From NCBI RefSeq assembly GCF_007830295.1, contig NZ_VLKC01000002.1, forward strand, positions 29,923-93,922: a stretch of DNA of 64,000 bases. The letters are read 5' to 3'. This DNA is from Sporomusa sp. KB1 (GTDB lineage: Bacteria; Bacillota; Negativicutes; Sporomusales; Sporomusaceae). Positions within the stretch are counted from its first letter, which is position 1; each line of letters starts with the position of its first letter. Both the position numbers and the translations under genes were made by a program. Positions 53,806 through 63,400 of the stretch are shown piece by piece. Under the pieces are notes generated by a model. That model did not search any database. It saw only the letters and a program-made list of their open reading frames with translations, and was not told where the DNA came from.

Positions 53806-54705
53806 CTAAAAGTAGGGCAGTTCGATAGCTGGAAATGTGCTAACCCTGGGGTGACGAATAATCATATCGACATGACAGTTACACTGATTTATCCCGAGAT
53901 TATAGCTGTCGCCAAGAGCAAAATGCACTGTGCCGGCTGCCTTTTCATCAACTGAAATGTTGTGCATGCTTTGCCGATACGCGGGATTAAACCCCAGTGC
54001 AAACTCGCCAATCAAATTGATTTCCGGCTCAAAAGGTGCAATATAGCTGCGAAACTCTGACGAACACTCCTTAAGCCGCCCCTGCTCAAACACGAGTCTT
54101 TGCGGCTTAGCTGGCAGCCACGAGCGAGTAATTGTACCATCAATCACCAAGACTCCATTGAAGGATTCTTCAATCGGGCAGGTATAAATTTCACCATCCG
54201 GCATTTGCGCCAAATGATTGCTGCTGCAGATACCATCAGCAGCAATCCATTGCCTGCCAGTGACACCAAAGGAAATGTCAGTACCCAGCGCTGAGGTAAT
54301 ATGAATTGTATCCACCCCTTCCAACGCTTTTTTTATTTGTGCTAACTTGAGTGCCAATTCCCGATAGTCGGTTTTGCCCCAGAAAGTATCTGTCAAATAA
54401 CTTTTTTGCCAGTCAAACAAACTCAATATCCGACATCCCCGCTGCAGCATACCCATCCGTTCCAATTTACATTTTTCATACCCCGGCTTATCCGGTTCAT
54501 ATACCTCAATAACATGACTAACCTGATCACACCATTCTAGCTCTGCAAGCGAGGTTGTCCTAGTATTAATAACCTGCGCCTGATAGGGCAGCAGTTGTGC
54601 TATGGTCTCTGCCAACTCCTGATTGGATTGATAACATACTGCCACCCCTGTGACAGGACCGCCCTCGTTTAATGAAATAATTAAATTCTGCCGTAAGACA
54701 TTCAT
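53806..54705 (-). CDS. M29-like (thermophilic-type) aminopeptidase
   Basis: About 299 residues from the ATG at 54705 behind GGAGG; the frame extends to 54720. The C-terminal two thirds match the M29 metal site in order: Glu in PDGEIYTCPIEESFNG, Glu in LIGEFALGFNPAYR, His in GTVHFALGDSYNLG, and His/Asp in CNCHVDMII. The N-terminal domain is shorter than in M29 enzymes of about 400 residues. It probably releases N-terminal residues from peptides in the cytoplasm, fitting its place downstream of a peptide-import operon. Confidence 0.82.
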   Translation of the reverse strand: MNVLRQNLIISLNEGGPVTGVAVCYQSNQELAETIAQLLPYQAQVINTRTTSLAELEWCDQVSHVIEVYEPDKPGYEKCKLERMGMLQRGCRILSLFDWQKSYLTDTFWGKTDYRELALKLAQIKKALEGVDTIHITSALGTDISFGVTGRQWIAADGICSSNHLAQMPDGEIYTCPIEESFNGVLVIDGTITRSWLPAKPQRLVFEQGRLKECSSEFRSYIAPFEPEINLIGEFALGFNPAYRQSMHNISVDEKAAGTVHFALGDSYNLGINQCNCHVDMIIRHPRVSTFPAIELPYF

Positions 54706-54743
54706 AATAGCATCCTCCATCTAGTTTGCCTTTTGTAAGTGAA

Positions 54744-54769
54744 AGCGCCCGTTACAATGAACGAGCGCT
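54744..54769 (-). terminator. Hairpin between the peptide-binding protein and aminopeptidase genes
   Basis: AGCGCCCGTT and AACGAGCGCT form a stem with one mismatch around ACAATG, between the two genes on the minus strand. The T content after it is low, so it may be a partial terminator reducing aminopeptidase expression. Confidence 0.5.
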
Positions 54770-54776
54770 ACTAAGT

Positions 54777-56393
54777 TTATTTTGATTCTTCCAGGCTGAT
54801 ACCGTAGTACGGCATATCACTCCAGCCATTCCAAGCCACTTTAAAGTTCTTCACTCTGGGCTGTACCACGAATAGATGTTCTGGCGAAAAGAGTGGTAAC
54901 CAAGCAGCATCATTAATGACAATCTGAGTTTCCATTTCTTGATACAGTTTATAGCGTTCTTCCGGATTGGTCATTCTCCGTGCTTGTTCCAACTGGCCAG
55001 CTACTGTTTCATTTTTATAGTTATAGGAGCGTGCTATCGAATTTCGGGGTGCAAAAAATGTATAAATGAAATTATCCGGATCATTAAAATCAGCTGACCA
55101 TATATCCATATACATTGGCAACTGGCCTTGTTTCCTGGTAGATAATAATGAAGCTCTATCCATTTGTTTAATTTCTACAGTGATGCCAACTTCTTTAAGC
55201 ATCGCCTGGACAGCTTCATTGACGCGGAGTGCTTCCGGCCTGTCTGCCACATGGGCAATCACCATACTAAAGCCATTAGGATATCCTGCTTCGGCCAACA
55301 ATTGTTTGGCTTTTTGCGGATCATACGGAATCTGAGGAGCATTCGGATTATAACCCAATAAGCCTGGCGGCATAATGGTATTCACTAATTTTCCTTTGCC
55401 AAAATATAGTTTATCAAGCAGTTCCTGGCGATTAATCGCCATTTGGAACGCCTTTCTGACGCGTACATCATCAAAAGGCTTGATATTTTGATTCATACTA
55501 TAATAATAGAGACCAACTCTTGGACCTTTGACAATGTGATTTTTCCATTTATCACTGCCTTCAAAATAAGGAATCTGCGTCCTGGCCAAATCACAGTTAA
55601 ATACATCTAATTCGCCTGTCTCAAACAACATTTTTTGCGTATCTGCGTCTGGCACAATTTTTATGATAATGCCGTCCAGAGCTGCTTTCCCGCCCCAATA
55701 CTGGTCATAGGCAACCATCGTAATATGATCGTTAACCTTCCATTCTTTGAGTTTAAACGGCCCTGTACCCACCGTTTTTTCGGGATCTAACCCAAACTGT
55801 GTTCCTGCGGCTTCGGTAGCTTTGCGGTTATAAATAGACGCTGCTGGTGTGGCCAGATTGGCTAAAAATGGAGCAAACGGCTGGGATAAGGTAATTTCAA
55901 CAGTATATTTATCAACTGCTTTTATGCCGGCGGTGGTATCGGCCTTACCCTCCACCCGTTCTTTTGCGCCGGCAATCATATCAAAAAAATCGGTATTTAA
56001 GGCTTTGGTTTTGGGATTGAGCATCCGGTCAACAGTATATACTACATCATCAGCAGTAAGTTCTTCTCCATTATGAAACTTAACCCCTTTACGCAGGTGA
56101 AACGTATATACTTTGCCATCAGGAGAAATATCCCATTTTTCTGCCAGCCCGGGGACCATTTCTGATACCCCCGGTGCACTCGTTTTTATTTCCACCAGTC
56201 GTTCAAAGATATTTAGCGGCAAATTATATTCTTCTGTAGTCAGCTGAGTATCGGCAGTCCCGGGATCATTTATGGCCGCCACTCTTAGTGTGTTTTTGCT
56301 AGTGGATTTATTCATGAGTGAACAGCCTGTCATAAATACAAACGAAAAACATAAAACAATGGCAACCGCGATCATTTTTTTACAGTAACTCAC
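54777..56393 (-). CDS. ABC transporter peptide-binding lipoprotein (SBP_bac_5, DppA/OppA type)
   Basis: 538 residues from a GTG behind GGGAGGGG. The signal ends in a lipobox (FVFMTGCSLM), so the protein is lipid-anchored. Family features include TAINDPGTADTQ-like N-terminal sequence, YTFHLRKGVKFHNGEELTAD, DVVYTVDRMLNP and DDVRVRKAFQMAINRQELLD. It captures di-/oligopeptides (or nickel, in related proteins) for import through the DppBCDF complex encoded upstream. It lies after the two ATPase genes, at the distal end of the operon. Confidence 0.94.
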   Translation of the reverse strand: MSYCKKMIAVAIVLCFSFVFMTGCSLMNKSTSKNTLRVAAINDPGTADTQLTTEEYNLPLNIFERLVEIKTSAPGVSEMVPGLAEKWDISPDGKVYTFHLRKGVKFHNGEELTADDVVYTVDRMLNPKTKALNTDFFDMIAGAKERVEGKADTTAGIKAVDKYTVEITLSQPFAPFLANLATPAASIYNRKATEAAGTQFGLDPEKTVGTGPFKLKEWKVNDHITMVAYDQYWGGKAALDGIIIKIVPDADTQKMLFETGELDVFNCDLARTQIPYFEGSDKWKNHIVKGPRVGLYYYSMNQNIKPFDDVRVRKAFQMAINRQELLDKLYFGKGKLVNTIMPPGLLGYNPNAPQIPYDPQKAKQLLAEAGYPNGFSMVIAHVADRPEALRVNEAVQAMLKEVGITVEIKQMDRASLLSTRKQGQLPMYMDIWSADFNDPDNFIYTFFAPRNSIARSYNYKNETVAGQLEQARRMTNPEERYKLYQEMETQIVINDAAWLPLFSPEHLFVVQPRVKNFKVAWNGWSDMPYYGISLEESK

Positions 56394-56472
56394 TAAAACC
56401 CCTCCCTAAAATTTCTATAGATATTTATAAGCATTCTTATTATCACTTCACTGCTTTATATACTCTTCTTCT

Positions 56473-57444
56473 TTAGGTTAGAGAAAAATGACAAGCACAT
56501 TTTCTCCCGCCATAGTCCGCTAACTTTGGTTCTTCTACCCGACAAATTTCTTGTACACGGGGACAGCGGGTGTGAAATCTACAACCAGGCGGCGGATTCA
56601 TGGGACTAGGCACCTCCCCTTCCAACAGTAGTCTTTTCCGGTTGCGCAGTTTAGGATTTGGTACTGGTGCCGCATTCATCAAAAATGAAGTATACGGATG
56701 CAGTGGCTGCTCAAATATCTCGGTACAATTTCCTAGTTCCACCACTTTCCCCAAAAACATCACACACACACGGTCAGCCATATAACGTACCACACTCAAA
56801 TTATGAGAGATAAAAAAATAAGTCAACCCAAACTGTCCCTGCAAATCTTTGAGCAAATTGAGAATTTGTGATTGGATCGAAACATCAAGCGCCGATACCG
56901 GCTCGTCACAAATCAACAATTCCGGATTTAGCGCCAACGCTCTGGCGATCCCTATTCGCTGGCGCTGTCCGCCGCTAAATTGGTGGGGGTACCGATTCAT
57001 AAATTCTTGTCTTAGTCCCACCAGATTCATTAATTGTTCAACCCTAATTTCCTTGTTCTTACCTGTTGCCAGCTGATGTGTTGTTAACGGCTCGCCAATA
57101 ATATCGACAACCTTCATTCGCGGGTTGAGACAGGCATACGGATCCTGAAAAATAAATTGCACCTGTTTTTTGAACTGTTTAGCTGCCTCAGCTTGTAGAG
57201 TAAAGATATTTTTGCCTTTATAAAGAACTTCTCCGTCCGTAGGCGGCAATAGATTAATCAACAAGCGCGCTAACGTACTTTTACCGCAGCCTGATTCACC
57301 TACCAAGGCCAGGGTTTCATGCTGAACTATTTCTAAATCAACATTATCTACTGCCTTAACAATATTTTTCTGTTTACCTAACCAACCGCCTGTATCAAAA
57401 AAGTATTTTTTTAAATTTTTGCTTTGAATAAGTATATCGCCCAC
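56473..57444 (-). CDS. Peptide ABC transporter ATPase (DppF/OppF type)
   Basis: About 323 residues from a GTG at 57444 behind GGGAG; the frame extends to 57453. Walker A is GESGCGKSTLARLL near residue 52, the signature is FSGGQRQRIGIARAL, Walker B is LLICDEPVSALD and the H-loop is FFISHNLSVV. The C-terminal oligopeptide transporter extension has a Cys-rich end (CRFHTRCPRVQEICRVEEP) that in relatives binds 4Fe-4S. It drives import with the neighbouring DppD. Confidence 0.95.
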   Translation of the reverse strand: MGDILIQSKNLKKYFFDTGGWLGKQKNIVKAVDNVDLEIVQHETLALVGESGCGKSTLARLLINLLPPTDGEVLYKGKNIFTLQAEAAKQFKKQVQFIFQDPYACLNPRMKVVDIIGEPLTTHQLATGKNKEIRVEQLMNLVGLRQEFMNRYPHQFSGGQRQRIGIARALALNPELLICDEPVSALDVSIQSQILNLLKDLQGQFGLTYFFISHNLSVVRYMADRVCVMFLGKVVELGNCTEIFEQPLHPYTSFLMNAAPVPNPKLRNRKRLLLEGEVPSPMNPPPGCRFHTRCPRVQEICRVEEPKLADYGGRKCACHFSLT

Positions 57445-57456
57445 AGTAAGCACTCC

Positions 57457-58482
57457 CTAACCACGATACTTTACACAGCGAACCAAATGTCCCTGTCCGA
57501 CGTCCACCAAGTCTGGTTCTTGTTCCGCACAGATAGCCGAGGCAGATTCGCAGCGGGGAAAAAACCTGCACCCCTTGGGCAACTGCAGCAAATTTGGCAG
57601 CATACCCGGTATATTGTAAAGCCGCTCGCCGCTTTTCCGGAAAGTAGGCAGGGCTTTTAGCAAACCGGCAGTATAAGGATGCAAACAATTGTCAAACAGT
57701 TCGAAAACATTGGCCTGTTCTACAATTTTTCCTGCATACATAATCGTAACATCATCACATACTTCGGCTACGACGCCCATATCATGGGTAATCAACACAA
57801 TAGCGGAGTCAAGTTCTGTCTGCAATTTTTTCATCAATTGCAAAATTTGCGCCTGCACAGTTACATCAAGAGCTGTAGTTGGTTCATCCGCTAGTAACAG
57901 TTTTGGCCTGCAGCTAAGCGCCATCGCAATCATCACTCGTTGGCGCAAACCGCCGGAAAGTTGATGGGGATACGCGTCCAGTCGCTTTTGTGGCTCTGGT
58001 ATGCCTACTAACTTGAACATTGCAAGAGCTTTTTCTTTCGCCTCGGCTTTACCTAGCTGTTGATGGAGGATTGCTGCTTCCATCACCTGTCTCCCCACTG
58101 TATAAACAGGGTTTAACGAGGTCATCGGCTCTTGAAAAATCATCGACATCTCATTACCTCTGACTTGGCACATTTCTTTTTCGGTCAAATTCACTAAATT
58201 TTTTCTATCTAAAATAATACTGCCAGCTACAATTTTTCCTGGAGCGGGCACCAAGCCCATGAGGGACAACGCCGTCATGCTCTTGCCACAACCAGATTCG
58301 CCGACAATACCAACTATTCGTCCTTTTTTTACCGTAAAGCTTACATCATCAACCGCAGGAATTACGCCTTTATTGGTAAAAAAATAAGTTTTAAGGCCTG
58401 TTACGGTGAGCATCGTATCCTTTTCAGCTATCGTTGTATCACTTGTCCTGCGCTCATCAATCACTGCACTATCTTCTGCCAT
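57457..58482 (-). CDS. Peptide ABC transporter ATPase (DppD/OppD type)
   Basis: About 341 residues from the ATG at 58482 behind GGGGG. Walker A GESGCGKSMTALSL, signature LSGGLRQRVMIAMAL (GGLRQR variant), Walker B LLLADEPTTALD, H-loop VLITHDMGVV, and the same C-terminal Cys cluster (CRFFPRCESASAICAEQEP). The stop is 13 bases before the dppF start. Second ATPase of the peptide importer. Confidence 0.95.
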   Translation of the reverse strand: MAEDSAVIDERRTSDTTIAEKDTMLTVTGLKTYFFTNKGVIPAVDDVSFTVKKGRIVGIVGESGCGKSMTALSLMGLVPAPGKIVAGSIILDRKNLVNLTEKEMCQVRGNEMSMIFQEPMTSLNPVYTVGRQVMEAAILHQQLGKAEAKEKALAMFKLVGIPEPQKRLDAYPHQLSGGLRQRVMIAMALSCRPKLLLADEPTTALDVTVQAQILQLMKKLQTELDSAIVLITHDMGVVAEVCDDVTIMYAGKIVEQANVFELFDNCLHPYTAGLLKALPTFRKSGERLYNIPGMLPNLLQLPKGCRFFPRCESASAICAEQEPDLVDVGQGHLVRCVKYRG

Positions 58483-58501
58483 GATAATTGCCCCCAAACG
58501 C

Positions 58502-59386
58502 TTACTGTTTTAGATATGGATCCAGAGCGTCCCTTAACCCGTCTCCCAGGAAGTTAAAAGCCAATGCCACTAGTAATATCGCGACTCCTGGTACAATGGC
58601 TATCCAGGGAGCCATAAACAAAAATTCCTTTCCCGATGAAGCCATGAGACCCCAGCTGGCCATGGGCGGTTGCGCGCCCACCCCCAGAAAGCTCAGGGTT
58701 GCCTCTGCCATAATAGCGTCAGGGATACCCAAGGTAAACAGCACCAGCAAGGAAGGAATGCAATTAGGCCACAGATGGCGTAACAGTATCACCCAATTCT
58801 TTACGCCCATTATTTTAGCTGCTTCGACAAATTCTTTTTCTTTCAATACCAGGGTTTGCGCTCTGACAACCCTGGCTGTTCCCGCCCAGTTGACCAGGCT
58901 TATGGCAATAAAGATGTTCAGCAGACTTGCACCTAATGTATACATTACCACCATCGCCAACAGCAACGAAGGAAATGCCATAACAACATCTGCTGCTCGC
59001 ATAATAATATAATCAGTCTTCTTGCCATAATAACCGGCTATCAATCCCAGAATGGTTCCAATCATCATGGAGAATAAGGTAGGCACCAAACCAATAACCA
59101 GCGATATTCGGGAGCCGTAGATAATTCTGCTTAAAATATCACGGCCAAACATATCTGTACCCAGTAAATATTGGGCAGACGGCCGCTGAAATTGCTGACT
59201 CATATCTACATGGTAAGGATCGTATGGCGCTATATAGGGAGCCAACACAGCGGCACTAATAAATACCAATAATACTATACAGCCAGCCAAAGCGCTTTTA
59301 TTTTGCTTTAATGATTGAAATAATTCTGTCAAAAACGATTCTTCAACATATTGCGGTTGCTCTATTGCCTGTAGTTGCGATTCCAT
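58502..59386 (-). CDS. Peptide ABC transporter permease (DppC/OppC type)
   Basis: 294 residues behind GAGGGTGAACAC. An OppC N-terminal segment is followed by LLGTDMFGRDILSRIIYGSR near residue 94, and the EAA loop is KEFVEAAKIMGVKNWVILLR. Five to six membrane segments. Full length and apparently intact, but its partner permease gene immediately upstream is broken, so the complex may not function unless another DppB substitutes. Confidence 0.94.
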   Translation of the reverse strand: MESQLQAIEQPQYVEESFLTELFQSLKQNKSALAGCIVLLVFISAAVLAPYIAPYDPYHVDMSQQFQRPSAQYLLGTDMFGRDILSRIIYGSRISLVIGLVPTLFSMMIGTILGLIAGYYGKKTDYIIMRAADVVMAFPSLLLAMVVMYTLGASLLNIFIAISLVNWAGTARVVRAQTLVLKEKEFVEAAKIMGVKNWVILLRHLWPNCIPSLLVLFTLGIPDAIMAEATLSFLGVGAQPPMASWGLMASSGKEFLFMAPWIAIVPGVAILLVALAFNFLGDGLRDALDPYLKQ

Positions 59387-59396
59387 GTGTTCACCC

Positions 59397-60003
59397 TCAT
59401 TTATTTTTAATGCGTGGATCTAAGAAAAAATACATCATATCAGCTGCCAAATTACCTAAAATAACCAACAAGGTAGTAAAAAGGATGGAGCCCTGCAATA
59501 GCGGCAAATCTCTGGTCTGAATGGCATTAACCGCAATACGCCCTATTCCCGGAATGCTAAAAATAGTCTCGGTTATAACTGATCCCGAAAGCATGGAAGC
59601 AACTTGGATCGCCATAACCGTTACTACCGGTAAAAATGAATTTTTGAGCGCATGGTTAAAAAGAACAGCAAGAGCTGACAAACCTTTGGCTCTAGCTGTT
59701 CGAATATAATCGTTGCCCATAACCTCCAACAAGCTGGAGCGAGTTAAGCGGGCAATCGTCCCTGCCGCCCCCCAACCCAAAACCACTGCAGGCATAATAA
59801 GACAAAGCGGATTATCAAAACCCGAAACAGGCAGCCAGCCCAGTGTAAAGGCAAAAATGTACTGCAATAAAAGGCCTGACCAAAAGACAGGCATAGATAC
59901 ACCGAGTAACGCACTACCCATAAAAAATTAAAATACTGTACATAAATTGGCTCATCCAAATGCATTTGAGCCCACACCCGCGCTATCGTATCAGGATCAA
60001 CAG
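59397..60003 (-). pseudogene. Broken peptide ABC transporter permease (DppB/OppB type)
   Basis: Bases 59397-59921 encode 174 residues matching only the C-terminal half of DppB (from VSMPVFWSGLLLQYIFAFTL through SSLLEVMGNDYIRTARAKGL to FLDPRIKNK). Upstream and in another frame (about 59925-60003) lies PVDPDTIARVWAQMHLDEPI followed by YVQYFNFLW, the conserved stretch after the first DppB membrane helix. About 80 residues between these pieces are missing and the frame is shifted; the first ~30 residues are also gone, with a TGA directly before PVDP. The gene is therefore inactivated at two points. Confidence 0.85.
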
Positions 60004-60188
60004 GTCATTCCTCATCAAAATAAAAACACCGTGTATTCGCATCTCTACTATTCGAACTTTCACGGCGTCTTTGCCTAATCTAAGAATTTTTCAATTTATA
60101 ATCACACTCATGTATCAATTTACCATGTAAGATTATACCATGATGTCCAACTTGAGTCAAACAAACTCGTAAAATTATCAGGACATGT

Positions 60189-60480
60189 TCATGAAAAAAG
60201 CTGAGGATTAAAAACAACGGATTCCATATAATCCATATCCAAAGAACAATGATAGCGTTTTCTTTGAATGGACATCTTTGATTCTGTTTCCAGTTTTAAT
60301 AAATTGGCAGACAACCTTCGTAATTGCGACAGGTTTGCTGCTTCAACCTGCAGTCGTGTCAGCTATTGATCTTCGCAAAAGCCAACATCTAACGCCCATT
60401 GCAAGTTATTTTCAATCCCCCAGTAAGACCTGGAAGCCTGAGCAATTTCTTCCACGATATTGCTGCTATTGGTCATACCT
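60189..60480 (-). pseudogene. ISAs1-family transposase C-terminal remnant
   Basis: On the minus strand the frame reads NSSNIVEEIAQASRSYWGIE, NNLQWALDVGFCEDQ, then an in-frame TAG, then LSQLRRLSANLLKLE and MSIQRKRYHCSLDMDYMESV to a stop at 60189-60191. This is the characteristic ISAs1 (IS4-like) transposase end (R-x-HW-x-IEN-x-LHW-x-LDV-x-F-x-ED followed by LRRLALNLLK). The N-terminal part is missing, cut at the CRISPR array boundary. 60004-60188 contains a minus-strand hairpin (about 60027-60067) with a T tract and no gene. Confidence 0.8.
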
Positions 60481-60482
60481 CT

Positions 60483-63400
60483 GTTTTAGTCTACGCGCCC
60501 ACAAGGAGCGCGACATATGCAACCATACACGGCTGTACATTTTATTATATTTCGATCCACGCGCCCGCAAGGAGCGCGACAAATCATCGGGAATATATCC
60601 AAATTCCGACATGTTTCAATCCACGCGCCCGCAAGGAGCGCGACCATTTTCAATATTTCTTCATTCATTGCAGCCTGTTTCAATCCACGCGCCCGCAAGG
60701 AGCGCGACTAAGCGGCAGTCTCAGCTACAATTGCCTGTCCAGTTTCAATCCACGCGCCCGCAAGGAGCGCGACGGCTGTTCAAGTATACCAATTACGGGC
60801 TCAACGTTTCAATCCACGCGCCCGCAAGGAGCGCGACACCAAAAATTATGCCAGGCTCAAATGGTTTAGGTTTCAATCCACGCGCCCGCAAGGAGCGCGA
60901 CTTAGTTATGGCGGACTAGGTTACGGCGATAGATGTTTCAATCCACGCGCCCGCAAGGAGCGCGACCTAAATCCATTGTTTTCCCAAGTTCCAATAAAAG
61001 TTTCAATCCACGCGCCCGCAAGGAGCGCGACTTGGCGACTAAGAAATACACGGCTATTGCTCAAGTTTCAATCCACGCGCCCGCAAGGAGCGCGACGCGC
61101 ACCAGTTGGCCTTGCGGTAGACGGCAAAGTTTCAATCCACGCGCCCGCAAGGAGCGCGACATTAACCAAAAGACTGATGTAAGCAAGATTTTGGTTTCAA
61201 TCCACGCGCCCGCAAGGAGCGCGACGAAAGAGCGGCAGTGGGGCCGTGGGTGTCCAAGTTTCAATCCACGCGCCCGCAAGGAGCGCGACTTCTTAAAGTT
61301 TGTGAAGAATGATCCGTTTTTTGTTTCAATCCACGCGCCCGCAAGGAGCGCGACGAGGTTAATCTTACTGACATGGCATTGAATAAAGTTTCAATCCACG
61401 CGCCCGCAAGGAGCGCGACTAATTGCCCATTAAACAACATTACTTTTTTATGTTTCAATCCACGCGCCCGCAAGGAGCGCGACACTTAGCCACTAGTGCA
61501 TCGTACCCTACTGCAAGTTTCAATCCACGCGCCCGCAAGGAGCGCGACATTTAATCAGTACTGCTGATGCCGACGAGTCTGTTTCAATCCACGCGCCCGC
61601 AAGGAGCGCGACGGGGATAAACTACAGATCAATTATTGGAAGGAGTGTTTCAATCCACGCGCCCGCAAGGAGCGCGACCGGGATTTCGGGCAATACTGGA
61701 GGCGCTGCTGAGGTTTCAATCCACGCGCCCGCAAGGAGCGCGACATCAGTCCTCTCTGTACAGCAATTCTGCATCTGTTTCAATCCACGCGCCCGCAAGG
61801 AGCGCGACAATTCAGCGGCTATACGAGGAGGGCGTAATGAGTTTCAATCCACGCGCCCGCAAGGAGCGCGACGTGATTATGGCGGCAGAGGAATTACTAT
61901 TTGTGATGTTTCAATCCACGCGCCCGCAAGGAGCGCGACATGGAGCTACAAGCAATGGGCGCGCAGGGGTGAGTTTCAATCCACGCGCCCGCAAGGAGCG
62001 CGACCTGACTGTTGAAGAGTGTCACTCGCTCATGAATGTTTCAATCCACGCGCCCGCAAGGAGCGCGACCAGGGTACTAAACAGTTACTATATTGCTGAT
62101 AAGTTTCAATCCACGCGCCCGCAAGGAGCGCGACTATAAGGCAAAGACAGAGCGGGAAACAAAGAGCGTTTCAATCCACGCGCCCGCAAGGAGCGCGACA
62201 TGTTGGATTTGATTCTAACGGTAAACATAAAAGTTTCAATCCACGCGCCCGCAAGGAGCGCGACCTCATGAGTGGTCAGGGCGTGGAGGCTTGCTGGTTT
62301 CAATCCACGCGCCCGCAAGGAGCGCGACGTGATTGACTGTGCGTGTCGAACTTGCGAAAACGTTTCAATCCACGCGCCCGCAAGGAGCGCGACCTAATTG
62401 GTCAGCCATCGTTTGCCCCCTGCTGGTGTTTCAATCCACGCGCCCGCAAGGAGCGCGACTTGAAAATCGTCCCAGGATTTGAGAAATAATTTGTTTCAAT
62501 CCACGCGCCCGCAAGGAGCGCGACACAACAAGAGATATAGTGATTATGGCGGCAGAGGTTTCAATCCACGCGCCCGCAAGGAGCGCGACGTGTACGGCCA
62601 GCAAGTTGTTCAGTGTTTAGGCGTTTCAATCCACGCGCCCGCAAGGAGCGCGACACTATGTTTAGACCCCTAGCCGGGGTATTGGCAGTTTCAATCCACG
62701 CGCCCGCAAGGAGCGCGACCGCGAATGGTCCCTGGAGGGAACCAAGAAAAAGTTTCAATCCACGCGCCCGCAAGGAGCGCGACGTAAACCGCGCTTCATT
62801 ATGTCGGCTTGAACCGGGTTTCAATCCACGCGCCCGCAAGGAGCGCGACGTTAGGGTAAAATCATCCGTGGCTCATTTAGTTGTTTCAATCCACGCGCCC
62901 GCAAGGAGCGCGACGTCAAATCGTCTGCGTAATTCGCCTAAACACTGTTTCAATCCACGCGCCCGCAAGGAGCGCGACTGCTGTTTTTTGGCTCCGATGT
63001 TATGCCTGGAGAGTTTCAATCCACGCGCCCGCAAGGAGCGCGACTTTGCTAGATAGATTGGAGGGACTGCATAAATGTTTCAATCCACGCGCCCGCAAGG
63101 AGCGCGACTTTGATGATCCCAGTATAAGGGTTGATTTTACAGTTTCAATCCACGCGCCCGCAAGGAGCGCGACCTACATTAGTAAGAGTTATTCCGGTCA
63201 TAGATGTTTCAATCCACGCGCCCGCAAGGAGCGCGACCCAATTGCTCCGGCAATGGGGCGGTATTTATTATGTTTCAATCCACGCGCCCGCAAGGAGCGC
63301 GACGAGGTTAATCTTACTGACATGGCATTGAATAAAGTTTCAATCCACGCGCCCGCAAGGAGCGCGACTTGATGATCCCAGTATAAGGGTTGATTTTACA

